Source: Tepidibacter formicigenes DSM 15518
Lineage (GTDB): Bacteria > Bacillota > Clostridia > Peptostreptococcales > Peptostreptococcaceae
Length of the DNA stretch: 41,439 nt
Direction of reading: 5' to 3'
NCBI RefSeq assembly: GCF_900142235.1
Contig: NZ_FRAE01000021.1
Span: 1-41,439, forward strand
The notes under the pieces were generated by a model that was given only the letters and a program-made list of their open reading frames with translations, did not search any database and was not told the DNA's origin. The translations under genes and the position numbers were made by a program. Numbering within the stretch: the stretch's first letter is position 1; each line of letters opens with the position of its first letter. Shown here one piece after another: positions 1 to 7,663 of the stretch.

Positions 1-223
1 CTAGTGCAAAATTTACTTTTACATGTAAAGCCTACTCTCTTACTTTCCATGCATTCTAAACACATATACTCTGTATATCCCTTTTCTAGCCTCCCACAGT
101 CCATTGCTTTTTCAACTGTTTCTATAACATCTGCCCTTATTACCTTCGGAATTCTTTTAATTTTTTTCTTTAAAAAGTTTTGCCAATTATCTTGCAATAT
201 TTTTTTAATGTTACTTTAGTCAT
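1..223 (-). pseudogene. IS91-type transposase, N-terminal part, frameshifted and cut by the window edge
   Basis: Reverse-strand reading gives a zinc-binding N-terminus typical of IS91-like (Y2/HUH) transposases: an NWQNFLKK helix, IRADVIETVEKAMDCG, then Cys pairs in MCLEC and FTCKSKFCT. The natural ATG with upstream context lies at 223-221 (reads MTKVTLKK), but the transposase frame is a different one. The two frames would join if the run of seven A at 200-206 had eight. In the transposase frame the only plausible start is a TTG at 197. The gene is therefore probably inactivated by a one-base deletion in the A run, unless it uses TTG or slips on the A run. The catalytic part lies outside the window. 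The family call is by motif; the disruption is an inference from the reading frames. Confidence 0.6.
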
Positions 224-390
224 CTCTTCATCTCTCTTTTTTCAATACTTATACATATATTTTAGCAAGTTTTCCACAGATTTTGAAATTTTATAATTTC
301 CTACTTAATATAAAAAAATTTATAATTTAAATAATTTCCCTTATAATTTATAATTATAGTTAATAAAATTTAAAAGGGAGTTGAATATTC

Positions 391-534
391 ATGATTAATA
401 AATATAAATTATTTAAAGAAATACTCAAAATGCAATCATCAGTAAAATCTAAAATAAAAAAAAATAAATATAACTTTAAAGAGGAGTGGGATAGATGGGG
501 GAAACCGAAAGAAACTGTCAACAAAATACCTTAA
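391..534 (+). CDS. small hypothetical protein (47 aa), first gene of a coupled pair
   Basis: A 47-residue basic ORF starting MINKYKLFKEIL, with an AAAGGGAG ribosome binding site about 12 bases before the ATG. It overlaps the start of the next gene (495) by 40 bases in another frame, and that gene's GAGGAG site lies inside this ORF, which suggests translational coupling. It is Lys-rich with no membrane segment and no motif I recognise. It could be a leader peptide or a small partner of the downstream protein. Whether it is real rests on the ribosome binding site and the overlap only. Confidence 0.4.
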   Translation: MINKYKLFKEILKMQSSVKSKIKKNKYNFKEEWDRWGKPKETVNKIP

Positions 535-1301
535 TTGATTTTATATATAGAGATAATAATTTAATAGATTCTTTTTATTCCCAAATATTTAGTGGGAACT
601 TATCTGCTATAACAAAAACAGAAACAATTAGTGATGAAATTGCTACTGGCATAGATGGTAGTATCAAAGTTTTAAAAGGTAATGTTGCTACTAAAGAAAA
701 TTCAAGTCAAACACTTACATCTAATATTGATCCTCATGACTTCAAACTGCTTAATTTGATATCTGAACTAAACATAGAAATTATTAATGACAGATTAATG
801 AATTGTCCAGAAAAAAAATTAGTAGCTATAAAAGGCAATCTTATATTTAGAGATTATGCAATGTTAAACAAGCTAATTCCATTCATAACAGAAAGTGGTA
901 TGATTCCTGGATTTGATTCACCAGTAATTCCAAATTCCAGAGGTAAAAATAAAAAATTTACAATTGGTAAACTTATGGAGAAAATGATTTCTTTTATTCC
1001 TAATAATATAGAATTTGAATTAATTACTGATACCGACGAAAGTGCAACAATAATAATAAAAGAAGAATTTTTAACCTTGTCACCTAATGAAATATTAATA
1101 TCTTATGGTAAAACTCTTCCATCAGAATGGACTGTAGTTGGGTTATTAGATGCAAATTGCTCTAATACAATCAAATCAAAATGTGAATTCAAAAATAATA
1201 TCGATGATTTGTCTAAAGTATATTTTGAAATGCTTAATGAAGATAAAACTAATAAATTTGTAATAAGACCTATAGCCATATATAGACACATTTCTTATTA
1301 G
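495..1301 (+). CDS. DUF6414-like hypothetical protein
   Basis: 268 residues, soluble, no signal peptide or membrane helix. It begins with an 'IYRDNNLIDSFYSQIFSGNL' segment followed by a Thr/Ser/Gly-rich stretch, a KLVAIKGNL strand near residue 110 and a WTVVGLLD strand near residue 212. This layout resembles DUF6414-type proteins of bacterial accessory regions, whose function is not established. That assignment is from memory of the family pattern and is only moderately secure. GAGGAG lies 9 bases before the ATG, inside the preceding small ORF. The gene sits between a transposase relic and an integrase, so it is probably cargo of a mobile element. A hairpin terminator follows at 1353. Confidence 0.55.
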   Translation: MGETERNCQQNTLIDFIYRDNNLIDSFYSQIFSGNLSAITKTETISDEIATGIDGSIKVLKGNVATKENSSQTLTSNIDPHDFKLLNLISELNIEIINDRLMNCPEKKLVAIKGNLIFRDYAMLNKLIPFITESGMIPGFDSPVIPNSRGKNKKFTIGKLMEKMISFIPNNIEFELITDTDESATIIIKEEFLTLSPNEILISYGKTLPSEWTVVGLLDANCSNTIKSKCEFKNNIDDLSKVYFEMLNEDKTNKFVIRPIAIYRHISY

Positions 1302-1352
1302 TATTACCCTTTATAAAAAAAGAAGCCACAGCTTAAAACAGTACTATTCTTT

Positions 1353-1376
1353 AAAGAGCAGAATAACTGCTCTTTT
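1353..1376 (+). terminator. terminator of the DUF6414-like unit
   Basis: A perfect 9-bp stem (AAAGAGCAG / CTGCTCTTT) with a 5-base loop, followed by TTCTC. It lies 50 bases past the stop codon at 1301. Confidence 0.6.
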
Positions 1377-1443
1377 CTCATATGTTATAACCAGCTTCAA
1401 AACACCTATCTTTATATACAATTATAGTAAAATATCTATATCT

Positions 1444-1581
1444 TCACATATATTCTTCTAAATTATACTCTTTATTTAATATTCCTCTTTGCTCTTTAAT
1501 TTTTAAAAATTCTTCACTTGTCATGCTGCTAATTTGTTCTATACATTGATTCAACACATCAATTGCTTTTATATTTTTCAT
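1444..1581 (-). CDS. small hypothetical protein (45 aa)
   Basis: A reverse-strand ORF starting MKNIKAIDVLNQC and ending YNLEEYM. It has a good GGAGAGG ribosome binding site 7 bases before its ATG. The protein is predicted helical and mildly acidic, with no family I recognise. It lies inside the mobile segment, divergent from the integrase. Its composition looks like a real protein (regular amphipathic pattern, few rare residues), but nothing shows its role. It could be an excision or regulatory accessory protein, or the truncated end of a longer gene. Confidence 0.4.
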   Translation of the reverse strand: MKNIKAIDVLNQCIEQISSMTSEEFLKIKEQRGILNKEYNLEEYM

Positions 1582-1667
1582 TTTATATCCTCTCCATGTC
1601 ATATCATTTAATTTCTCAAATATATTCTATTTATTTCTTTATAAAAATCTACTATATCACTTCATAT

Positions 1668-1713
1668 AAACATATGTTTGGTATATAATATAATCTATAA
1701 GAACATACATTCG
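1668..1713 (+). promoter_or_regulatory. palindromic operators and -10 region before the integrase
   Basis: A perfect 12-bp palindrome AAACATATGTTT (1668-1679) is followed by a TATAAT-like stretch near 1684-1692 and a second related site GAACATACATTCG (1701-1713). Both resemble the Gram-positive LexA box (GAAC-N4-GTTC) with one or two mismatches. They are about three helical turns apart and flank the putative -10. An AAAGGAG ribosome binding site precedes the integrase ATG at 1731. Repression by LexA or by an element-encoded regulator is an inference. Confidence 0.4.
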
Positions 1714-1730
1714 AAAGGAGTTGTTTAAAA

Positions 1731-2915
1731 ATGCAAGGTGGTGTAAGAAAAAAAGGTAATAGATGGTATTACTATTTTGATGCTGGTAAAGTTAATGGCA
1801 AAAGAAAAAGAATCGAAAGAAAAGGTGGAAATACTAAAAAAGAAGCATTAGAAGCTCTTAGAAAAGCTCTGTATGAATTTGAAAAATGTGGTTCATTAGT
1901 TAGTGAAAGTGATATAAGCGTTGCTGATTATTTTGATTATTGGTTCAAAGAATATGTTTTAATAAACTGCAAATATAACACTCAAAGAGGATACAATCTT
2001 ATTATAGAAAAGCATATTAAACCTACACTAGGTATATATAAATTAAAGTCTTTAACTCCTGCTATGCTCCAAGAATTTATAAATAAAAAATATAGAAATG
2101 GATTTACTAAAAACACACTTAAAGGCTTTTACGGAGTGTTATCAGGTGCTTTAAAAATGGCAGTATATCCATATCAATTTATAAAAGAAAATCCAATGCA
2201 GTATGTTTCTATGCCAAAATATAATTCTTTAAAAAAAGATAATGAGGATTTAAAAATTATAACTGTGGATGAATTTAATAAAATAGTGGATAGATTTCCT
2301 TTTGGAAGTAGTTTTTATATACCCTTACAAATTGCTTTTAATACAGGAATGAGAGCTTCAGAAGTATGTGGACTTACTTGGGATTGCATAAATCTTGAAG
2401 AAGGCAAAATAAAAGTTGAAAAAATAATTCTAAAAAAAGGTATGCAGTGGTGCTTCGGAACACCAAAGACGGCCAGTTCTCAAAGAGAAATATTAATAGG
2501 AAAAACATTAATTGATATACTTAAAAAACATAAAAAATATCAACTAGAGAATAGGCTAAAATATGGTGAATTCTACAGCAATAATTTATATAAATTTGAA
2601 GAAATTAATAAAAAATATAGCAGTACCGATTTAGTTTGTACTAAAGAAAATGGAGAATTAGTATCTACTGATAGCTTAAAATATTTAAGCAGAGTTGTAA
2701 ATTATGAACTTGGTATTAATTTTAATTTTCATTCTTTAAGACATACTCACGCTACTATTCTTTTAGAAGCTGGTGCAAATATAAAGGATATTCAAAAAAG
2801 ATTAGGTCATAGTAAGTTAGCAACAACCATGGACACTTACTCGCATATAACAGATAAAATGAATCAAGATAGTGTAAATATATTTGAAGGAGTTTTAAGT
2901 AGTAAAATAAAATAA
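1731..2915 (+). CDS. int: tyrosine-type site-specific integrase
   Basis: 394 residues, full length for phage/ICE-type tyrosine recombinases. Residues 1-55 (GGVRKKGNRWYYYFDAG...) form the arm-binding domain, about 62-165 the SAM-like core-binding domain, and about 175-390 the catalytic domain. The catalytic set is visible: Arg208 (GMRASEVCGL), a Lys near TPKTASSQRE, His334-x-x-Arg337 (HSLRH), His360 (LGHS) and the nucleophile Tyr370 (TYSH). It catalyses integration and excision of the element it belongs to. The gene ends close to the 3' end of rlmD, which suggests the attachment site lies between them and the element extends to the left, out of the window. The promoter has paired palindromes. 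Confidence 0.9.
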   Translation: MQGGVRKKGNRWYYYFDAGKVNGKRKRIERKGGNTKKEALEALRKALYEFEKCGSLVSESDISVADYFDYWFKEYVLINCKYNTQRGYNLIIEKHIKPTLGIYKLKSLTPAMLQEFINKKYRNGFTKNTLKGFYGVLSGALKMAVYPYQFIKENPMQYVSMPKYNSLKKDNEDLKIITVDEFNKIVDRFPFGSSFYIPLQIAFNTGMRASEVCGLTWDCINLEEGKIKVEKIILKKGMQWCFGTPKTASSQREILIGKTLIDILKKHKKYQLENRLKYGEFYSNNLYKFEEINKKYSSTDLVCTKENGELVSTDSLKYLSRVVNYELGINFNFHSLRHTHATILLEAGANIKDIQKRLGHSKLATTMDTYSHITDKMNQDSVNIFEGVLSSKIK

Positions 2916-2950
2916 TTCTTCCACCCAATTAAAACCGAGGGTGGAAGAAT
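2915..2950. terminator. bidirectional terminator between integrase and rlmD
   Basis: A 12-bp perfect inverted repeat, ATTCTTCCACCC / GGGTGGAAGAAT, with a 12-base loop. On the reverse strand it is followed by TATTTTATTTT, so it works best as the terminator of the rlmD operon. On the forward strand it immediately follows the integrase stop codon. Confidence 0.65.
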
Positions 2951-2996
2951 GGCGGAAAAATCATTTTATATTATTAATATTTCGTTAGAAATTCAG

Positions 2997-4352
2997 TTAT
3001 TTCCTAGTTAGTAGTACAACCGTTTCAACATGTGGCGTATTTGGGAACATATCCATTCCTTTAACCTTAACTATATCGTAATTCGCTTTTTTAAATTCTG
3101 CTAAATCTCTAACAAGTGTCTTTGGATTACAAGAAATATACAATATTTCCTTCGCATTAAATTTAACTATATCTTTAAGTGCATCTTTATGAATTCCGGG
3201 TCTTGGCGGATCTACTATTATTAAATCTGGTTTTTCTTTTAAAGTTTTAACCTTCTCTCCTACATCACCAGCTATAAACTCGCAATTAGTTATATTATTG
3301 AGCTTTGCATTTTCAATAGCTGCCTCAACTGCTTCTTCTATTATTTCTATTCCTATAACTTTTTTAGCATTTTTAGACACTATTTGTGCTATACTTCCCG
3401 TTCCACTGTAAAGGTCAAATATTACTTTATCCTTTTCGTCTCCTATAAATTCCCTTGCTATACTATATAATTTTTCTGCTCCTTTTGTATTAGTTTGGAA
3501 AAATGAAAAAGGAGATATTTTAAATCTAAGTCCAAGAAGACTTTCATATAAATAATCTCTTCCATATAATATATTTAACTTATCGCATTTAACAACATCA
3601 GCAAGTCCATCATTTATAGTGTGAAGTATTCCTACTATTTTTCCTTCTATATCTAAATCTAAAATTTTATTTACGTATTCATCTAAATTAAACTTTACTT
3701 GAGATGAAGTAACTAAATTAATAAGCATTTCTCCTGTATTTAATCCTTTTCTAACTACTAAATTTCTAAGATACCCTTTATGAGTTAAGTTTTTATAATA
3801 AGGAAGTCCTGTGCTTTGAAAATAATCTACAGTACTTTTTAGTACTTCTCTAAAGTCTTTATCTACAAGAAAACATTCATCAACAGTTATTATGTCATAC
3901 ATTCTTCCTTTTTTATGAAGTCCTAAAGTCAATGGTCCATCTTTTTCTTCATCTCCAAATGTATATTCCATTTTATTTCTGTATTCATGAAATTTTGGAC
4001 TTCCTTCTACTCCTAAGAACTTAAACCCTACAAAATCTTTTTCCATAAAAAGATCTAATATTTGTCCCTCTTTTATTTCAAGCTGCTCTTCATAAGGAAC
4101 TGAAAGAATAGAACATCCTCCACATTCTCCAAAATGCTTACATATATCAGCTTTTTCTATTGGAGAATTTTCTATTATACCTAGTGATTTAGCTTCTACT
4201 TTATCTTTTCTAATTTTTTTAATTAAAACCTTATGTGTTTGTCCTGTTATTCCACCTTTTATATCTACTCTTCTATCCTCTATATATCCGTAAGAATTAC
4301 CACCAAATTCCATACCTTCTATCTTAAGCTCAAGTATATCTCTCTTCTTCAC
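2997..4352 (-). CDS. rlmD: 23S rRNA (uracil-5-)-methyltransferase RlmD/RumA family
   Basis: 451 residues, SAM-dependent m5U methyltransferase of the TrmA/RumA family. An N-terminal TRAM domain (about 5-60) is followed by the [4Fe-4S] cysteines Cys71, Cys77 and Cys80 (CKHFGECGGC) and Cys160. The SAM-binding motif DLYSGTGSIAQ is near residue 313, DPPRPG near 383, and the catalytic Cys in YISCNPKTL near 406. Paralogues (RlmCD, TrmA-like) look alike, so the exact uridine target is not certain. Last gene of the reverse-strand RNA-modification operon, 26 bases after the PHP gene. Its 3' end adjoins the integrase and may be the integration target. Confidence 0.88.
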   Translation of the reverse strand: MKKRDILELKIEGMEFGGNSYGYIEDRRVDIKGGITGQTHKVLIKKIRKDKVEAKSLGIIENSPIEKADICKHFGECGGCSILSVPYEEQLEIKEGQILDLFMEKDFVGFKFLGVEGSPKFHEYRNKMEYTFGDEEKDGPLTLGLHKKGRMYDIITVDECFLVDKDFREVLKSTVDYFQSTGLPYYKNLTHKGYLRNLVVRKGLNTGEMLINLVTSSQVKFNLDEYVNKILDLDIEGKIVGILHTINDGLADVVKCDKLNILYGRDYLYESLLGLRFKISPFSFFQTNTKGAEKLYSIAREFIGDEKDKVIFDLYSGTGSIAQIVSKNAKKVIGIEIIEEAVEAAIENAKLNNITNCEFIAGDVGEKVKTLKEKPDLIIVDPPRPGIHKDALKDIVKFNAKEILYISCNPKTLVRDLAEFKKANYDIVKVKGMDMFPNTPHVETVVLLTRK

Positions 4353-4378
4353 TTTCTACCCTCCAATATCTATCGGTT

Positions 4379-5122
4379 TTATATTAACTCCTTAAAATCT
4401 TTAATATTTTTCTTTCCCTTTTCTTCTAAATAATTTATAAGTTTATGTATTGATGTATTAATTATTAAATCCTCTGGCATATTAATATCTTCAAATATTT
4501 CTTCTATATAATTAAATTTACCTAATTGAAATGATATGTGCGTATCACTGCCAACAGATAATTTCACATTCATCTCTTTTGCCATTTTTGCTATTTTTAT
4601 ACAATTATCTTTGCTTCCTGGTCTACTTTTTCCAAAAGAGCTATTGTTTATTTCTATTAAAACATTATTTTCCTTAGCAGCCTTAAGTAATTTTTCTTCA
4701 TCTATAGGAAATACTGGATTTCCTGGATGAGCTATTATGTCTACATACCTATTCTCCATGGCATTAATTAATGCATTCGTATTCTCTTCTTTAGTTCCAG
4801 GCTTTATACAAACATCATGAAGACTTGCTATAACTAAATCTAATTCTTTTAAATATTCCTCAGGAATATCAAGACTTCCATCATAATCTATAATATTTGC
4901 TTCTACTCCTCTTAAGATAAATACTCCATCTATAATCCTAGGTATTACCTTTTGATTACCTATATGATATATATGAGGTCCTCCTGGCATTGCTGGACCA
5001 TGATCTGTTAATGCAAACATTTTAAGCCCTATGTTTTTAGCTTCTCTTGCTAAATCATGTACAGTACTATAAGCATGTCCACTAGCTATAGTATGAGTAT
5101 GAGTATCTAATTCAAATTTCAT
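4379..5122 (-). CDS. PHP-domain phosphatase, YcdX family
   Basis: 247 residues, full-length PHP fold with the metal-ligand signatures in order: DTHTHT near residue 7, TDHGP near 40, RGVEAN near 72, ASLHD near 100, IIAHPGNP near 136, and SDTH near 194. YcdX-type proteins hydrolyse phosphate esters with a trinuclear metal centre; the physiological substrate is usually unknown. It lies 11 bases after the rsuA-like gene and 26 before rlmD, with an AGGAG ribosome binding site, so it is co-transcribed with rRNA-modification genes. That does not define its substrate. Confidence 0.85.
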   Translation of the reverse strand: MKFELDTHTHTIASGHAYSTVHDLAREAKNIGLKMFALTDHGPAMPGGPHIYHIGNQKVIPRIIDGVFILRGVEANIIDYDGSLDIPEEYLKELDLVIASLHDVCIKPGTKEENTNALINAMENRYVDIIAHPGNPVFPIDEEKLLKAAKENNVLIEINNSSFGKSRPGSKDNCIKIAKMAKEMNVKLSVGSDTHISFQLGKFNYIEEIFEDINMPEDLIINTSIHKLINYLEEKGKKNIKDFKELI

Positions 5123-5133
5123 ATAATCAGCTC

Positions 5134-5844
5134 CTATCTTTCTTCAAGTAGTTTTATTTCTTCTTCTGTTAGTTCTCTATATTCTCCTAAAGCTAGATTT
5201 TCATCTAATTTTAAGCCTCCCATAGAAATTCTTTTTAAATAAATAACCTTTTTATCAACACTTTCAAACATCCTTTTAACTTGATGAAACTTACCTTCGT
5301 GAATAGTTAAATTTATTTCTGATATGCTATCACTCTTTAATATTTCAAGCTCTCCTGGAAGAGTTTTATATCCATCATCTAAAATTAAACCTTCTTTAAA
5401 AGCATCAACATCATCACTTGTTACTACTCCATGAATTCTTGCATAATAAGTTTTTGGAACGTGTCTTTTAGGAGATAGTACTCTATGAGAAAGCTGTCCA
5501 TCATTAGTAAGTATTAAAAGTCCCTCTGTATCCTTATCAAGTCTGCCTACTGGAAAAGGATTAAATGCTAAATACTCTTGATCTATTAAATCTAAAACTG
5601 TTTTATCTACATTGTCATAAGTTGCAGAAATATATCCATCTGGTTTATTAAGCATTAAATAAATATATTCTCTATAATTTACTTTTTCTCCATTAAATAT
5701 TATTTCATCCTTTTTAGGATCAACATGAAAAGAATTATTTTTTATAACCTCTCCATTTACAACAACCATTCCGTATTTACAATATTTTTTTATCTCACTT
5801 CGAGTTCCATATCCAAGGTTCCCTAAAACCTTATCAATTCTCAT
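5134..5844 (-). CDS. rsuA: 16S rRNA pseudouridine synthase, RsuA family
   Basis: 236 residues. An N-terminal S4 RNA-binding domain (MRIDKVLGNLGYGTR..., 1-60) is followed by the pseudouridine synthase core with the catalytic Asp in PVGRLDKDTEGLL near residue 104 and the EGKFHQVKRMF motif near 185. In RsuA this isomerises U516 of 16S rRNA; in Firmicutes several RsuA/RluB-type paralogues exist, so the exact target is inferred. A strong AGGAGG precedes the ATG. It follows the rsmF-like gene in the operon, separated from it by a 139-bp palindromic element. Confidence 0.85.
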   Translation of the reverse strand: MRIDKVLGNLGYGTRSEIKKYCKYGMVVVNGEVIKNNSFHVDPKKDEIIFNGEKVNYREYIYLMLNKPDGYISATYDNVDKTVLDLIDQEYLAFNPFPVGRLDKDTEGLLILTNDGQLSHRVLSPKRHVPKTYYARIHGVVTSDDVDAFKEGLILDDGYKTLPGELEILKSDSISEINLTIHEGKFHQVKRMFESVDKKVIYLKRISMGGLKLDENLALGEYRELTEEEIKLLEER

Positions 5845-5858
5845 AATTACCTCCTAAC

Positions 5859-5997
5859 TATAGACAATTAAGTATATATTTAAACTTTCAAACTATCTAA
5901 AATGATGCATGTAAAAATATAAGAGAATGTTCATCACATGAGCGTTATTTTTACATGTATCATTTCTACACATTAAGTATAATGCTAATTGTCTATA
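5859..5997. repeat. MITE-like palindromic element with terminal inverted repeats
   Basis: About 139 bp. The outer ends are perfect inverted repeats (TAGACAATTA at 5861-5870 and TAATTGTCTA at 5986-5995) flanked on both sides by TA, as in a Tc1/mariner-IS630 type target duplication. A second inner inverted repeat of 19 bp with one mismatch (5901-5919 and 5946-5964) makes a long hairpin. No ORF is inside. The right terminal repeat supplies the stop codon of the rsmF-like gene (TAG read on the reverse strand, 5995-5993). No second copy was seen in this window, so the MITE assignment rests on structure alone. Confidence 0.5.
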
Positions 5998-7321
5998 TCC
6001 ATCTCCAGCTTTTTTCATACCCATTTTTTAATGTAGAGCCATTAAGTTTTCCAAATCCAATCGGGAAATTTTCTACTGTTATAAGGTTAAGACCCTTTTG
6101 TCCTTCAACAAATATTGTTTCTCCTTTTAAATACTTTATAACCTCAGTACTATCCTTAGTTAGATTTATGACTCTTTTAAAATCTTCTTTTTTAAGTACC
6201 ATGGCAAATGCTTGAGATGGTTCAAATCTATTTTTCTTTATCTTCCCAAGAAGAAGCCCTGTTCTTACGACTTTCAAACTTTTTATTTTTATTAAATCCT
6301 TTGGAGCTAAGTATAAATTATCATTTATTGTTATAAAGTTTCCTTCCAAACTTATATTCATATTTTCTTTTTCAAAATCTCTATAAACTTGAGGAGGTTT
6401 GTTATTTGCTTTTTCTAAATCATGATTAATAACTTCTCCATCTGTTTTTTGAAGGAGTGCTAAGAAATGACCTTCTCCTTTTAGTTTATGAGGCCATAGT
6501 CTTCCTACTTCTTTTATTCCTAAACCTTCACTAATTCCATAATTTTTATCTATATTTAATAACTTAAAATTATTATTTTCTTTTAAGAAATTTTCTATTA
6601 TATTTTCATTTTCATTTATATTAAATGTGCAGGTTGAATAAACTAATTTTCCTCCTACTTTAAGCATTTTACTAGCACTCTCTAATATTTCTTTTTGCAT
6701 ATTAGGATATATACTTATATCATCTTTTTCCCAGCTTTTGATTAATCCTTCATCTTTTCTGAACATTCCTTCTCCCGAACAAGGTGCATCAACTAAAATC
6801 CTGTCAAAATATCCTTCAAAATTTTTAGAAAGCCTTTGTGGAGAATCATTTACAACTAATACATTTTTAACTCCGTACATTTCTATATTCTTAACTAATG
6901 CTTTAACTCTATTTGAGTTTATATCATTTGTTACAAGTATTCCCTCTCCTTGAAGCTTTGATGCTATTTGAATGCTTTTTCCACCAGGAGCTGCACAAAG
7001 ATCTAATACCTTATGCCCTCTTTTAACGTCTAAAAATTCAACTGGAGCCATGGCAGAAGGCTCTTGTATATAATAAAGTCCAGCATTATAAAGTGGACTT
7101 TTAGCAGGTCTTATATTTTCTTTATAATAAAATCCATCTGATGACCAATTAATTGTGCTTAAATTAAAAGGAGAAATTTTTAGAAATTCCTCCACTGAAA
7201 TTTTAAGTGTATTTGCTCTAAGACCATATGCTCTTTCTTCATCATATGTTCTTAAGAAACTTTCATACTCATCACTAAGTAAATTTTTCATATTGTCTAA
7301 AAAGCTAGATGGTAACTTCAT
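5993..7321 (-). CDS. rsmF: rRNA cytosine-C5 methyltransferase, RsmF/NOP2-Sun family
   Basis: 442 residues. The SAM-binding motif DLCAAPGGKSIQIA is near residue 107, VDAPCSGEGMF near 177 and the catalytic STCTFN Cys near 230, i.e. the two-cysteine mechanism of the NOL1/NOP2/Sun family. A long C-terminal RNA-binding extension (about 290-442) is as in RsmF/YebU-type enzymes, which make m5C in 16S rRNA. Which cytosine is modified is not visible. It starts 12 bases after the DUF1904 gene. The last codon and stop lie within the terminal repeat of the palindromic element, so the C-terminus may differ slightly from that of relatives. Confidence 0.85.
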   Translation of the reverse strand: MKLPSSFLDNMKNLLSDEYESFLRTYDEERAYGLRANTLKISVEEFLKISPFNLSTINWSSDGFYYKENIRPAKSPLYNAGLYYIQEPSAMAPVEFLDVKRGHKVLDLCAAPGGKSIQIASKLQGEGILVTNDINSNRVKALVKNIEMYGVKNVLVVNDSPQRLSKNFEGYFDRILVDAPCSGEGMFRKDEGLIKSWEKDDISIYPNMQKEILESASKMLKVGGKLVYSTCTFNINENENIIENFLKENNNFKLLNIDKNYGISEGLGIKEVGRLWPHKLKGEGHFLALLQKTDGEVINHDLEKANNKPPQVYRDFEKENMNISLEGNFITINDNLYLAPKDLIKIKSLKVVRTGLLLGKIKKNRFEPSQAFAMVLKKEDFKRVINLTKDSTEVIKYLKGETIFVEGQKGLNLITVENFPIGFGKLNGSTLKNGYEKSWRWI

Positions 7322-7333
7322 AATTAATCTCTC

Positions 7334-7663
7334 CTAAAAATGCTCTCCATTTTCATAATATTTTTCTTTTTCAAAAGTTGTAAATGCTAAGTCTAGACTC
7401 TCAACATCAAGATTTTCTCTTATAGAATCTGTTATAACTTTTGCTACCTTATCTTGAATTTCCTGTCCTCTATCAAACCATGCAACCTCTATAAATGGAT
7501 ACACTGGTGCTATTTTTCCATCTCTTATAGCTACAGATTGAATACATTCTATCTCAAAATAATCCCTAGGACATTTTACAATATCAACTAATTTATCGAC
7601 CATTTCTTCACTTATTTTACAAACAACTTGAGCCTTAATTCCTCTTATTTTAATTTGTGGCAT
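7334..7663 (-). CDS. DUF1904 family protein
   Basis: 109 residues, beginning MPQIKIRGIKAQVVCKIS and ending with a Phe/Glu-rich tail. The layout (about 100 residues, central EVAWFDRGQ segment) matches DUF1904 proteins of Firmicutes, which have a tautomerase-like fold but no established function. AGGAGG lies before the ATG. It is the first gene of the reverse-strand RNA-modification operon, 12 bases from the rsmF-like gene, which hints at a role linked to translation, but this is context only. Confidence 0.75.
   Translation of the reverse strand: MPQIKIRGIKAQVVCKISEEMVDKLVDIVKCPRDYFEIECIQSVAIRDGKIAPVYPFIEVAWFDRGQEIQDKVAKVITDSIRENLDVESLDLAFTTFEKEKYYENGEHF

Noticed and set aside
4-219. 71-codon forward ORF at the left edge
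   Set aside because: It is the reverse-frame shadow of the transposase N-terminus, whose zinc-finger motifs are clear on the other strand.
291-319. Partial resemblance of TATAATTTCCTACTTAATATAA to the end of the dispersed repeat
   Set aside because: It matches over about 28 AT-rich bases only, with several mismatches and no other block of the repeat nearby.
2979-2992. ATTTC-GTTA-GAAAT as a possible recombination core
   Set aside because: The arms are only 5 bp, and no matching copy could be seen, so it was not listed as an attachment core.
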